Part shown: positions 53,771 through 62,351 of the stretch, one piece after another
How positions within the stretch are numbered: the first letter of the stretch is position 1
Layout of the letters: every line of letters begins with the position of its first letter
Source of the DNA: JAJYSO01 sp964579505
Lineage (GTDB): Bacteria > Bacteroidota > Bacteroidia > Flavobacteriales > Flavobacteriaceae
Assembly (NCBI GenBank): GCA_964579505.1
Contig: CAZOGC010000009.1
Span: 26,998-90,997, forward strand
Length of the DNA stretch: 64,000 bases
Reading direction: 5' to 3'
Notes under the pieces: model-generated
Told to the model about the DNA's origin: nothing
What the model saw: only the letters and a program-made list of their open reading frames with translations
The model's database searches: none
Translations under genes and position numbers: made by a program

Positions 53771-54614
53771 AAAGACTTTCATTCTTCCCGGAAAAACAGA
53801 AAAACCCATCGTAACCGATGTTTTTTATCAAAACACACATCGCGCTAAACCCGTGGTTATCTTTTGCCATGGCTATAAAGGGTTTAAAGATTGGGGAGCG
53901 TGGAATCTTGTTGCTCAAAAATTTGCAGAAAACGGATTCTTCTTTATTAAATTTAACTTTTCTCATAATGGCGGAACCCCAGAAAATCCGATAGATTTTC
54001 CTGATTTGACAGCTTTTTCAGAAGACAATTTTTCTATTCAACTAGACGATCTAGAGACCGTAATTGACTGGATACTTACCACCAAAGCTTTTGTAAAAGA
54101 AGCGGACGTACAACAAATCAACTTAATCGGGCACAGCAGAGGTGGTGGAATCGTACTGATAAAATCTGGTGAAAATGACCATATTTCCCAAGTAGCTACT
54201 TGGGCCGGGGTCAGTAATTTTGCATCAAGGTTTCCCAACGGAGAAGCACTGGAAAAATGGGAAAAAGAAGGAGTGAGTTATGTAGAAAACAGCCGTACCC
54301 ACCAAAAAATGCCTCATAAATTTCAGTTTTACCAAGATTTTAAAGCACATGAAGATCGGTTTACCATAAAGAGAGCCGTTAAACATCTTTCTATTCCTCA
54401 ACTTATTATTCACGCCGAAGACGATACCACCGTAGCTGTAACAGAGGCTCGAGAATTACATACATGGAACCCAAAAAGTAAAATAGAATTACTCCCCGAA
54501 GGAAGGCACACTTTTGCCACATATCATCCATGGAATTCAACTGAACTCTCTCCCGCGCTAGTTGATGTAACTACAGAAACCATTACTTTTTTTAAGCATA
54601 ATGCTTCTTTCTAG
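53763..54614 (+). CDS. Alpha/beta hydrolase family protein
   Basis: 283-residue cytoplasmic esterase/peptidase-like hydrolase; no signal peptide. The nucleophile elbow is GHSRGGG with Ser125; Asp in IHAEDDTTVAV and His in EGRHTFATYHPW complete a plausible triad. A VIFCHGYKGFKDWGAWN segment near residue 36 gives the oxyanion region. It overlaps the addB-like gene by 8 bases and is probably translated from the same mRNA, but a role in DNA repair is not implied. Substrate unknown. Confidence 0.85.
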   Translation: MIKKTFILPGKTEKPIVTDVFYQNTHRAKPVVIFCHGYKGFKDWGAWNLVAQKFAENGFFFIKFNFSHNGGTPENPIDFPDLTAFSEDNFSIQLDDLETVIDWILTTKAFVKEADVQQINLIGHSRGGGIVLIKSGENDHISQVATWAGVSNFASRFPNGEALEKWEKEGVSYVENSRTHQKMPHKFQFYQDFKAHEDRFTIKRAVKHLSIPQLIIHAEDDTTVAVTEARELHTWNPKSKIELLPEGRHTFATYHPWNSTELSPALVDVTTETITFFKHNASF

Positions 54615-54620
54615 TTCTTT

Positions 54621-54926
54621 TTAGCGGTGAGCAATGGCCTCCAGCCCCACTATTCCTACAATATAGAGCAATAACACCACAAAAGAATCTATTCCCATAC
54701 GCAAAATTTGCTTTTTAGGGCGCAAAATCAAGCCGGTAGCATAAATAGCTGTCAACAACCCTCCTAGTGCCGTTAAATAAATATCGGTGTCTTTTGTCAG
54801 GGGCGATACAGCTACTCCCGAAATGGTTGATGCCACAAAAAACAAGGCCGGCAATCCATACCATAGCAGCTGCTGTTACAAAAAAAGTACCAACAAAAGG
54901 AGACTAAGTCCACCAAAAACGTCCAT
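54621..54926 (-). pseudogene. Small membrane-protein gene interrupted by an in-frame stop
   Basis: From the ATG at 54926 the frame reads MDVFGGLSLLLLVLFL, then a TAA (54878-54876), then continues in the same frame as QQLLWYGLPALFFVAS to a stop at 54621. Both halves look like one protein of about 101 residues with three or four membrane segments and a basic loop (RPKKQILRMG). A single base change (for example CAA to TAA) would explain the break. Restart at the downstream TTG (54854) could give a 77-residue product. It may be a recent nonsense mutation, a sequencing error or a naturally split gene. Family not recognised. Confidence 0.6.
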
Positions 54927-55073
54927 ATCATTTACTATTTAACCAACATAACTCAATAAAGTTATCGTTTCTTCCACACAAGTCTAAATTTTGACCCCCT
55001 CTTAACAAAAAACCTCTCTCAAAGATAGTATTTTCGTAGCAGTCAACCTTAGAGAAAACAATAAACCCATTTT

Positions 55074-56018
55074 ATGAAAGCAGTTATTTTAAAAGATATA
55101 GGCTCCGTAGACCAACTCGCCATAGAAAACATCTCCATTCCTCAAATAAAACCGAATGAAATACTGATAAGAACCAAAGCATTTAGCATTAATCCTATTG
55201 AAGTAAAAACGCGAAAAGGAAATATTTTTAGTCAGCCTTTGCTTCAAGATGAGCCTAGTATTTTGGGATGGGATGCTAGCGGAGTGGTTGAAAAAGTAGG
55301 AAAAGAAATTATCAATTTTTCTGTAGGCGATCGTGTCTTTGGGGTGATTGGATTTCCAAAATTCGGGAAAACCTATGCTGAATATATTGTGGCACAAGAA
55401 ACCGATCTATGTAAAATACCAGCCAACATCTCTTTTGAAGAAGCTGCCGTTAGTACAATTGGCGCACTAACAGCATACCAGGCCTTAAAACATACCGCCG
55501 GATTATCTTCAAAAAAACGCGTGCTTATTCATGCTGCTTCGGGTGGTGTTGGGCATTTTGGGGTGCAAATGGCCCATCATTTAGAAGCTGAAGTGTATGC
55601 TACTGCATCGGCGCAAAAAGAAAATTTTGTAAAAAGTTTAGGAGCCGATTATTTTATTAATTACCAAACAACTCAGTTTGAGGATGTAGCACAAAATATG
55701 GATGTGGTATTCGATTTAATTGGCGGCAATTATATAGACCGTTCCTTAAAAACACTGAAAAAAGGAGGCATTATTGTCAGTATTCCTTCGGTTTCTAACG
55801 AAAATGTAGAAGCTAAAGCGCAGCAAGCCGGATTAAAAGGGGTTCGGTTTATGATGCAACACAGCCAAGAAGATTTACAACAAATTGCGCAATTATTAGC
55901 CAACGAGTTTTTAAAACCACACATCGCCCACCGGTTTTCTATAGACGAGATAAGAGCCGCTCATACCGCTTTAGAACGGGGGCACATTACCGGAAAAATT
56001 GTCGTCACGGTTCCTTAA
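55074..56018 (+). CDS. MDR-family NADPH:quinone oxidoreductase-like protein (zinc-independent)
   Basis: 314-residue medium-chain dehydrogenase/reductase. The N-terminal GroES-like part (about 1-120) has NPIEVKTRKGN and GWDASGVVEKVG; the Rossmann part has VLIHAASGGVGHFGVQMA, an NADPH-type loop. The cysteine/histidine zinc ligands of true alcohol dehydrogenases are absent, which places it with the quinone oxidoreductase/zeta-crystallin group. It reduces quinones or unsaturated carbonyls in related proteins; the substrate here is unknown. Single-gene unit; a TATTTTCG box at 55029-55036 could be its promoter. Confidence 0.9.
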   Translation: MKAVILKDIGSVDQLAIENISIPQIKPNEILIRTKAFSINPIEVKTRKGNIFSQPLLQDEPSILGWDASGVVEKVGKEIINFSVGDRVFGVIGFPKFGKTYAEYIVAQETDLCKIPANISFEEAAVSTIGALTAYQALKHTAGLSSKKRVLIHAASGGVGHFGVQMAHHLEAEVYATASAQKENFVKSLGADYFINYQTTQFEDVAQNMDVVFDLIGGNYIDRSLKTLKKGGIIVSIPSVSNENVEAKAQQAGLKGVRFMMQHSQEDLQQIAQLLANEFLKPHIAHRFSIDEIRAAHTALERGHITGKIVVTVP

Positions 56019-56084
56019 TCAACCTATTTTTTGTCAATCTGAATGAGAGACGATAAAAACGTTTCATTAATTCAAAAATATGAT

Positions 56085-56092
56085 TATTTTTG
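56085..56092 (+). promoter_or_regulatory. -7 box of tRNA-Ala
   Basis: TATTTTTG fits TAnnTTTG, 12 bases before the mature tRNA. A GTTTC stretch is near the -33 position. Confidence 0.6.
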
Positions 56093-56104
56093 TCGCACCC
56101 AAAA

Positions 56105-56178
56105 GGGGGATTAGCTCAGTTGGCTAGAGCGCCACGCTGGCAGCGTGGAGGTCAAGGGTTCGAATCCCTTATTCTCCA
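56105..56178 (+). tRNA. tRNA-Ala (anticodon GGC)
   Basis: 74 bases, CCA not encoded. Acceptor GGGGGAT pairs with ATTCTCC and includes the G3-U70 pair that is the alanine identity element. The anticodon stem CCACG/CGTGG surrounds loop CTGGCAG, giving anticodon GGC; the T-loop is GGTTCGAATCC. It has its own promoter box and terminator. Confidence 0.97.
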
Positions 56179-56184
56179 CTTTTC

Positions 56185-56222
56185 ACTCGGTTTTACGTCC
56201 TATCGGTAAAACCGAGTTTTTT
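56185..56222 (+). terminator. Rho-independent terminator after tRNA-Ala
   Basis: ACTCGGTTTTAC (56185-56196) pairs perfectly with GTAAAACCGAGT (56206-56217), followed by a T run. The remaining stretch to 56412 is AT-rich with no gene. Confidence 0.9.
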
Positions 56223-56412
56223 ATTGTTAATAAAACGTACCTTTTAGACTTAATTATTGGACTCTTCTAGAATTTAAATGACGAAAAAAAGTAATGATTC
56301 TATTTTTTCGGTTTTTCACACAATTTATTCAGTCTTAATAAGGTAGGTTATGTTTACATAGATTGCTGATTATAAAATAGATAACTTATATTTACGCCGT
56401 GTTAAATCTTAC

Positions 56413-56427
56413 TTAGAATCTTTCTAA
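56413..56427. promoter_or_regulatory. Palindromic candidate operator upstream of the suf operon
   Basis: TTAGAA-TCT-TTCTAA, a 6-bp inverted repeat with a 3-base spacer, ends 6 bases before the -33 TTG of the suf promoter. The position is right for an iron or Fe-S responsive regulator; which one is unknown. Confidence 0.45.
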
Positions 56428-56433
56428 ATTATA

Positions 56434-56463
56434 TTGCTTTCCGCAAACTAAGCCGTATCTTTG
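56434..56463 (+). promoter_or_regulatory. Promoter of the suf operon
   Basis: TTG (56434-56436), exactly 19 bases, TATCTTTG (56456-56463): full match to TTG-N19-TAnnTTTG. The implied leader is about 60 bases to the sufB ATG. Confidence 0.75.
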
Positions 56464-56530
56464 CACAGAGTAAATAAGTTATTGCTAAAGACGTTAGTTT
56501 ATTCATTCTCAAACTATAGAAAAAACAGAC

Positions 56531-57976
56531 ATGAAATATACCGAAGACGATCTTAAGAAGGAGCTGGAGACCAAGGAGTATGAGTATGGTTTTTATACAG
56601 ACATTGAGTCTGATACCATTCCTCCGGGGTTAAACGAAGATGTTGTCCGGCTCATTTCAAAAAAGAAAAACGAGCCCGAATGGCTTACTGAATGGCGTTT
56701 AGACGCTTTTCGCATCTGGAAAGGGATGAAAATGCCTAGCTGGGCGCATGTGAATTTTAAAGAGCCCGATTATCAAGCTATTTCGTATTACTCCTCTCCT
56801 ACTAAAGGAGCTCGCTACGAAAATATAGATGAAGTAGACCCTGAATTGCTTGATACGTTTAACAAACTAGGCATCTCTATCGAAGAACAAAAGAGATTGG
56901 CCGGAGTGGCGGTAGATGTAGTGATGGATTCTACCTCTGTTGCAACCACTTTTCAAAAAACCTTGGCTGAAAAAGGAATTATTTTCTGCCCAATTTCAGA
57001 GGCTATTGAAAAGCATCCGGAGTTGGTACGAAAATACCTGGGAACCGTTGTGCCTAAAACCGATAACTTTGAAGCAGCTTTAAACTCAGCTGTTTTCAGT
57101 GATGGTTCTTTCTGTTACATTCCTAAAGGGGTTCGTTGCCCGATGGAGCTTTCTACCTATTTCCGCATTAATCAAGGCGGAACCGGACAGTTTGAACGCA
57201 CCCTACTTATTGCCGATAAAGACAGTTATGTAAGCTATCTAGAAGGATGTACTGCTCCGAGCCGAAAAGAAAATCAGTTTCACGCGGCCGTAGTAGAGCT
57301 CATTGCTTTAGAAGGAGCCGAAATAAAATATAGTACCGTGCAAAATTGGTTTCCGGGTGATAAAGAAGGAAATGGTGGCGTGCTTAATCTTGTAACCAAA
57401 CGCGCCATAGCCGAAAAAGGAGCTAAAGTTAGCTGGACGCAGGTTGAAACCGGTAGTGCTGTTACTTGGAAATACCCCAGTTGTATTTTAAAAGGTGATA
57501 ATTCTATTGGTGAGTTTTACTCTATTGCCGTTACTAACAATTACCAACAAGCTGATACCGGCACCAAAATGTTGCATTTAGGTAAAAACACCAAAAGTAC
57601 CATCATCTCTAAAGGAATTTCTATTGGTCACTCGCAGAACAGCTATAGAGGTCAGGTAGAAATCAGTAAAAACGCAGACAATGCCCGTAACTTCTCTCAA
57701 TGTGATTCACTTTTAATGGGTAATAAATGTGGGGCACACACTTTTCCTTACATAGATGTTAAAAACAAAAGTGCACAAATAGAACACGAAGCTACCACCA
57801 GTAAAATTGGGGAAGACCAGATTTTTTATTGCAATCAGCGAGGAATTGATACCGAAAAGGCTATCGCGTTAATTGTAAATGGGTTTGGAAAAGAGGTATT
57901 GAACAAATTACCGATGGAATTTGCCATTGAAGCTCAAAAACTTCTAGAAATTTCTCTTGAAGGATCGGTTGGTTAA
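56531..57976 (+). CDS. sufB: Fe-S cluster assembly scaffold protein SufB
   Basis: Core scaffold of the SUF machinery; with SufC and SufD it builds Fe-S clusters from sulfur supplied by SufS/SufE. 481 residues, standard. Recognisable segments: LSTYFRINQGGTGQFERTL, YVSYLEGCTAPSRKENQFHA, WFPGDKEGNGGVLNLVTKRA, GTKMLHLGKNTKSTIISKGI and the conserved C-terminal CNQRGIDTEKAIALIVNGF. It is first in the operon, downstream of the TTG-N19-TATCTTTG promoter. Confidence 0.97.
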   Translation: MKYTEDDLKKELETKEYEYGFYTDIESDTIPPGLNEDVVRLISKKKNEPEWLTEWRLDAFRIWKGMKMPSWAHVNFKEPDYQAISYYSSPTKGARYENIDEVDPELLDTFNKLGISIEEQKRLAGVAVDVVMDSTSVATTFQKTLAEKGIIFCPISEAIEKHPELVRKYLGTVVPKTDNFEAALNSAVFSDGSFCYIPKGVRCPMELSTYFRINQGGTGQFERTLLIADKDSYVSYLEGCTAPSRKENQFHAAVVELIALEGAEIKYSTVQNWFPGDKEGNGGVLNLVTKRAIAEKGAKVSWTQVETGSAVTWKYPSCILKGDNSIGEFYSIAVTNNYQQADTGTKMLHLGKNTKSTIISKGISIGHSQNSYRGQVEISKNADNARNFSQCDSLLMGNKCGAHTFPYIDVKNKSAQIEHEATTSKIGEDQIFYCNQRGIDTEKAIALIVNGFGKEVLNKLPMEFAIEAQKLLEISLEGSVG

Positions 57977-58013
57977 AAATAACGTATTGTATCTGAAAGA
58001 AACCGGGAGCTAC

Positions 58014-58394
58014 ATGAAAAAATTAGTGTTAATGAGTGTTTTCTTACTGCTACTTGTTGGATGTAACAACGCCAAGAAAACCAATAGCAGCGCCAAAGAA
58101 ACCTCAACAAATGTTCAAGTAATAACCGGTAAATTCATATACACTAAAAAAGCAGCCGTAATTAATGGCAATGATTTTATTTACGGCGTAGCGCCAGACT
58201 CTATGGCAAAAGTATTGGCGCAAAAAGTAAAGCCTATAAAATTAAATGAGTACGATATGGTTCCGGTTGTAGTAAAAGGCAAATTACTACCCAACCCTAA
58301 AAAGGAAGAATGGGACACTATTGTAAAAATTACGAAAATATTATTTATATCAAAGTCAAAACCAGATGCTGCTATTAAAGTAAATAGCAACTAA
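58014..58394 (+). CDS. Small lipoprotein of unknown function inside the suf operon
   Basis: 126 residues from the ATG at 58014, chosen because a GGGAG sequence precedes it and a lipobox follows (LLLLVGCNN, Cys17). The frame is open from 57957 inside sufB, but the extra 19 residues lack signal character. After a Ser/Thr/Asn-rich linker (about 20-38) comes one domain of about 85 residues with alternating strands (VQVITGKFIYTKKAAVING, MVPVVVKGKLLPNPKKEEW, TIVKITKILFI) that suggests an OB-like fold similar to the NlpE C-terminal part (inference). It sits between sufB and sufC and must be co-transcribed with them. No function assigned. Confidence 0.8.
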   Translation: MKKLVLMSVFLLLLVGCNNAKKTNSSAKETSTNVQVITGKFIYTKKAAVINGNDFIYGVAPDSMAKVLAQKVKPIKLNEYDMVPVVVKGKLLPNPKKEEWDTIVKITKILFISKSKPDAAIKVNSN

Positions 58395-58405
58395 ACCCAA
58401 TAATT

Positions 58406-59161
58406 ATGCTACAGATTAAGAACTTGCACGCCAATGTTGAAGGCAATGAAATATTGAAAGGCATCAATCTCGAAATAAATGCGGGCGAAATTCACGCAAT
58501 AATGGGCCCTAATGGAAGCGGAAAAAGCACCTTAGCTTCTGTTATTACCGGCAACCCTTATTATGAAGTTACCGAGGGAGAAATCATCTTAGATAACCAA
58601 GAAATCTCAGAATTAGAAGCAGATGAACGTGCCCATAAAGGCATTTTCCTTTCTTTTCAATATCCGGTTGAAATCCCTGGCGTTTCAGTCATGAATTTTA
58701 TGCGTACCGCTATAAATCAAACCCGAAAAGCAAAGGGCCAAAAAGAAATGTCTGGTAAAGAAATGATGCAACTTCTCAAGAAAAATGCAGCTCTTTTAGG
58801 CATAGACGCTAAATTTTTAAAACGTTCCTTAAACGACGGTTTTTCAGGGGGGGAGAAAAAACGAAACGAAATTTTTCAAATGGCTATGCTCGATCCTAAA
58901 CTGGCTATCTTAGACGAAACCGATTCAGGTCTTGATATTGATGCCCTTAAAATCGTAGCTGACGGAGTAAACAAATTACACCGCCCAGACAATGCCTGCT
59001 TGGTTATTACACACTACCAACGCCTGTTGTCTTACATAGTGCCCGATTTTGTACACGTTTTATTAGATGGAAAAATTGTAAAAACAGGAGGAAAAGAACT
59101 TGCACTTAAACTAGAAGCACAAGGATATGATTGGTTAAAAAGAGAAATTCAGGAGGCCTAA
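58406..59161 (+). CDS. sufC: SUF system ATPase SufC
   Basis: ABC-type cytosolic ATPase that drives the SufBCD scaffold. 251 residues. Walker A GPNGSGKST, signature FSGGEKKRNEIFQMAML, Walker B LAILDETDSGLDIDAL with the SufC-specific D-loop, and the switch His in LVITHYQRLL. It starts 11 bases after the lipoprotein gene. Confidence 0.97.
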   Translation: MLQIKNLHANVEGNEILKGINLEINAGEIHAIMGPNGSGKSTLASVITGNPYYEVTEGEIILDNQEISELEADERAHKGIFLSFQYPVEIPGVSVMNFMRTAINQTRKAKGQKEMSGKEMMQLLKKNAALLGIDAKFLKRSLNDGFSGGEKKRNEIFQMAMLDPKLAILDETDSGLDIDALKIVADGVNKLHRPDNACLVITHYQRLLSYIVPDFVHVLLDGKIVKTGGKELALKLEAQGYDWLKREIQEA

Positions 59162-59275
59162 ACCCCCATTTTAAACAATCATTTTATTTTCTAAAAGGTA
59201 TTTCAACTACCTGAAACAGGTCTGAATAAAGAAAAAGAGACTGTTGAAATGCCGCTCAAAAAAATTGTATTAATT

Positions 59276-60592
59276 ATGGATTTAAAAGAAAAATTAATTT
59301 CGGCTTATCCTACTTTTGAAACGCAGGCTCATACTTGTAAAGAAATAAGCGCCATTCGCAAAGAAGCGCTTAAAAATTTTGAGACCCTAGGTTTTCCCAC
59401 CAAACATGAAGAAACTTGGCGTTACACCTCTTTGCGTCCGGTTCTAAAACCCGATTATAGTTTATTGCCCAAGACTACTCAAACGCTCACTCAACAAGAT
59501 ATAAATGAGTATGCTGTTGAGAATATAGATTCTTATACCCTGATTTTTGTTGACGGTGTTTTCTCACCTAGTCTTTCTACTCCAACAACTAAAGATATTA
59601 CAGCCTGCCCATTATCAGAGGCCTTTCAGTCGGATGCTTTAAAACCCATTGCACAACAGTATTTTAACACCGTTGCGCCCAAAGATGATAGTTTAAGCTC
59701 TTTAAACACGGCCTTTGCTCACGAAGGAGCTTTTGTACACGTAAAAGCCAATACGGTTGCAGACAAACCTATACAATTACTGTATTTTTCGACCGGAAAC
59801 GAACAAGCCATAATGGTTCAACCCCGCAATTTGGTTGTGGTTGATAAAAATGCACACGTACAAATTATTGAACGTCACCAAAGTTTGGGAAACAATCCAA
59901 CTTTAACCAACACACTTACTGAAGTTGTGGTAGCCAACTATGCCGTTGTTGATTACTATAAAATTCAAAATGACCAGTATACTGCTTCGTTAATAGACAA
60001 TACTTTTGTTGTTCAAAAAGACAACAGTAATTTTACCAGTCACACGTTTTCATTTGGCGGAAAATTAACCCGAAATAATCTAAAAGCTTCTCAAGAAGGG
60101 TCTCACATCAACACTACTTTTAAAGGAGTAACCATTTTAGAAGGAAAACAGCATGTAGATCACATTACTCACGTACATCACACCCAACCCGATTGCGAGA
60201 GTCATCAGGATTATAAAGGAGTGTTTGATGAGCAGTCTGTAGGAGTGTTTGACGGCTATATTTTAGTCGATAAGATTGCTCAAAAAACAGATGGCTATCA
60301 AAAAAGTGATAACCTATTGATGAGTGATAAAGCTACAGCTCATGCCAAACCACAGCTAGAAATTTATGCCGATGATGTAAAGTGTAGTCATGGCTGTACC
60401 GTTGGACAAATAGACAAAGAAGCCTTGTTTTATCTAGAATCCAGAGGAATTCCTAAAAAAGAAGCCCGAGCGCTAATGATGTTTGCATTCTCTGCCAAAG
60501 TACTTAACAGTGTGAAAATTCCGGCGCTCAGACAACGTATTCACAAACAAATCGCTCTTAAATTAGGCGTGAATATTGGTATGGATGATTAG
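59276..60592 (+). CDS. sufD: Fe-S cluster assembly protein SufD
   Basis: Paralogue of SufB and partner in the SufBC2D complex; 438 residues from the ATG at 59276 (MDLKEKLISAYPTFE). Nine extra in-frame codons upstream (from 59249) are possible but less like other SufD N-termini. Motifs: KHEETWRYTSLRP near the start and the C-terminal HAKPQLEIYADDVKCSHGCT and ESRGIPKKEARALMMFAF typical of SufB/SufD proteins. A gap of 114 bases after sufC has only weak hairpins. Confidence 0.96.
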   Translation: MDLKEKLISAYPTFETQAHTCKEISAIRKEALKNFETLGFPTKHEETWRYTSLRPVLKPDYSLLPKTTQTLTQQDINEYAVENIDSYTLIFVDGVFSPSLSTPTTKDITACPLSEAFQSDALKPIAQQYFNTVAPKDDSLSSLNTAFAHEGAFVHVKANTVADKPIQLLYFSTGNEQAIMVQPRNLVVVDKNAHVQIIERHQSLGNNPTLTNTLTEVVVANYAVVDYYKIQNDQYTASLIDNTFVVQKDNSNFTSHTFSFGGKLTRNNLKASQEGSHINTTFKGVTILEGKQHVDHITHVHHTQPDCESHQDYKGVFDEQSVGVFDGYILVDKIAQKTDGYQKSDNLLMSDKATAHAKPQLEIYADDVKCSHGCTVGQIDKEALFYLESRGIPKKEARALMMFAFSAKVLNSVKIPALRQRIHKQIALKLGVNIGMDD

Positions 60593-60634
60593 CCCACTCA
60601 TGAAAAACTATTCCTCCTAACGGAAATATTTCAG

Positions 60635-60686
60635 AAAACCTTGTTTGTCTAGGTTTTGCACAGGCCACATGGATTATCAAATGGCC
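60635..60686 (+). other. Two small hairpins between sufD and sufS
   Basis: AAAACCT/AGGTTTT (60635-60641, 60651-60657) and GGCC-A/AT-GGCC (60663-60686) lie in the 115-base gap. There is no T run. They may tune the ratio of scaffold to desulfurase mRNA. Confidence 0.35.
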
Positions 60687-60707
60687 CAAAAATAAATAGT
60701 ATTGATA

Positions 60708-61922
60708 ATGTTAGATATTCAAAAAATACGTGCTGATTTTCCCATTCTTTCGCGTAAAGTGAACGGAAAACCCTTGGTTTATTTTGACAATGCCGCTACC
60801 TCACAAACCCCGCAACCGGTAATAGATTGCATTGTTGACTATTATCAAAAACACAACGCCAATATTCACCGAGGGGTGCATGCCTTATCGCAAGAAGCTA
60901 CAGAACTCTATGAAGATGCTCGCGACACCCTGCGCACCCATTTTAATGCAGAAAAACGCGAAGAAATCATCTTTACTGCCGGAACAACTCACAGTATAAA
61001 TTTAGTGGCCAGCGGATTTACTTCACTCTTAAAAAAGGGAGATGAGGTAATTGTTTCTACCATGGAACACCACTCTAACATTGTTCCTTGGCAATTTTTA
61101 TGCGAAAGAACCGGCGCCGTTTTAAAAGTGATTCCCATTACCAAAGAAGGAGAACTCGATTTAGCCGCTTTTGATAAACTATTTTCTGACAAAACAAAAA
61201 TGGTGTTTATCGGGCACGTCTCAAACGCGCTTGGCACCATTAACCCCATTAAAGAAATTGCTGCAAAAGCTCACCAGCACGGAGCTGCCATCTTAGTAGA
61301 CGGAGCGCAAGCTGTGCCTCACCTTAAACCCGATGTACGCGATTTAGATGTAGATTTTTACGCCGCTTCCGGCCATAAAATGTGCGGCCCTACCGGAATT
61401 GGTATTTTATATGGCAAAAAAGAATGGCTCGAGAAACTACCCCCTTATCAAGGAGGCGGTGAGATGATTGATCAGGTTACTTTTGAAAAAACTACCTACG
61501 CCCCACTTCCGCATAAATTTGAAGCCGGAACCCCTAATATCTGTGGATCCATTGCTTTAGGAAAGGCTGTAGAATACCTCAACCAGATTGGATTGGACCA
61601 CATTGCTGCATACGAACACGAACTTTTACAACTTGCCACCAAAGAACTACTTGCCATAGAAGGTTTAAAAATCTATGGAACCGGGTCTCAAAAAACAGCT
61701 GTCGTTTCCTTTAATATAGAAGGGTTACACCCTTATGATATTGGCTCTATAGTCGATAAATTAGGAATTGCTGTACGCACCGGACACCATTGCGCCCAAC
61801 CGGTAATGGATTATTACCACATACCGGGAACCGTGCGCGCTTCACTCGCTTTTTACAATACCAAAGAAGAAATTTATACCTTTGTAGAAGCTGTAAAACG
61901 CGCCAAAACCATGTTATCATGA
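60708..61922 (+). CDS. sufS: Cysteine desulfurase SufS
   Basis: PLP enzyme that takes sulfur from cysteine and passes it to SufE. 404 residues from the ATG at 60708 (MLDIQKIRADFPIL); an in-frame TTG two codons earlier is less likely. PLP Lys224 in SGHKMCGPTGIG, catalytic Cys362 in RTGHHCAQPVMDYY, and the N-terminal YFDNAATSQTP are all intact, and the class II (SufS) length and motifs distinguish it from IscS. Its stop overlaps the next start (ATGA, 61919-61922). Confidence 0.97.
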   Translation: MLDIQKIRADFPILSRKVNGKPLVYFDNAATSQTPQPVIDCIVDYYQKHNANIHRGVHALSQEATELYEDARDTLRTHFNAEKREEIIFTAGTTHSINLVASGFTSLLKKGDEVIVSTMEHHSNIVPWQFLCERTGAVLKVIPITKEGELDLAAFDKLFSDKTKMVFIGHVSNALGTINPIKEIAAKAHQHGAAILVDGAQAVPHLKPDVRDLDVDFYAASGHKMCGPTGIGILYGKKEWLEKLPPYQGGGEMIDQVTFEKTTYAPLPHKFEAGTPNICGSIALGKAVEYLNQIGLDHIAAYEHELLQLATKELLAIEGLKIYGTGSQKTAVVSFNIEGLHPYDIGSIVDKLGIAVRTGHHCAQPVMDYYHIPGTVRASLAFYNTKEEIYTFVEAVKRAKTMLS

Positions 61923-62344
61923 AAATAAAGTTTGCTGTTATAGTAATGACTCTTTTATCCTTTTCTTGCAAAAGCAGTAAAGAAAATAGCACTCAAAAAC
62001 CTTTGCATAGCGGCACCTACCACATTTTATCGGTAAATGGAGATACGGTGACCTCTTATAATATTACATTAAAAATTGATACCGAAAAGAAACGCGTTTC
62101 CGGCAATGCAGGATGCAATGGCTACAGCGCTTTCTATACCTTAGAAAAAGACACGATAGAAATGGGATTAGCGCGTGTAACCACACAATACTGCAAAGGA
62201 AAAATGGCGGTAGAACGAAGCTACCTAAAAAGCCTAAAACACATTACCCGCTACCAGTACAAGACCTCAAAACTCTTGCTCCGTTCAGCTGATGGAAAGT
62301 ACACCATTACGGCAACACAAGAAACAACTCCTAAAAAACAATAG
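61919..62344 (+). CDS. META/HslJ-domain lipoprotein inside the suf operon
   Basis: 141-residue lipoprotein; lipobox ends at Cys17 (LLSFSCKSS). The META domain is shown by VSGNAGCNGYSAFYTL followed by MGLARVTTQYCKG and a closing ADGKYTITA strand. HslJ-type proteins are associated with heat shock and novobiocin resistance in E. coli, with no defined biochemical role. The start at 61919 overlaps the sufS stop by 4 bases, so it is translationally coupled; the longer open frame from 61790 lies inside sufS and is not used. Why it should be coupled to sulfur transfer is unknown. Confidence 0.85.
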   Translation: MKIKFAVIVMTLLSFSCKSSKENSTQKPLHSGTYHILSVNGDTVTSYNITLKIDTEKKRVSGNAGCNGYSAFYTLEKDTIEMGLARVTTQYCKGKMAVERSYLKSLKHITRYQYKTSKLLLRSADGKYTITATQETTPKKQ

Positions 62345-62351
62345 CTTAACC

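Noticed and set aside
57957..58013. Longer version of the suf-operon lipoprotein starting inside sufB
   Set aside because: The extra residues are polar and would destroy the signal peptide; a GGGAG sequence and the lipobox spacing support the ATG at 58014.
61790..61918. Extension of the META-domain gene into sufS
   Set aside because: The region is the sufS C-terminus, including the catalytic Cys loop; the ATGA overlap start gives a proper lipoprotein signal.
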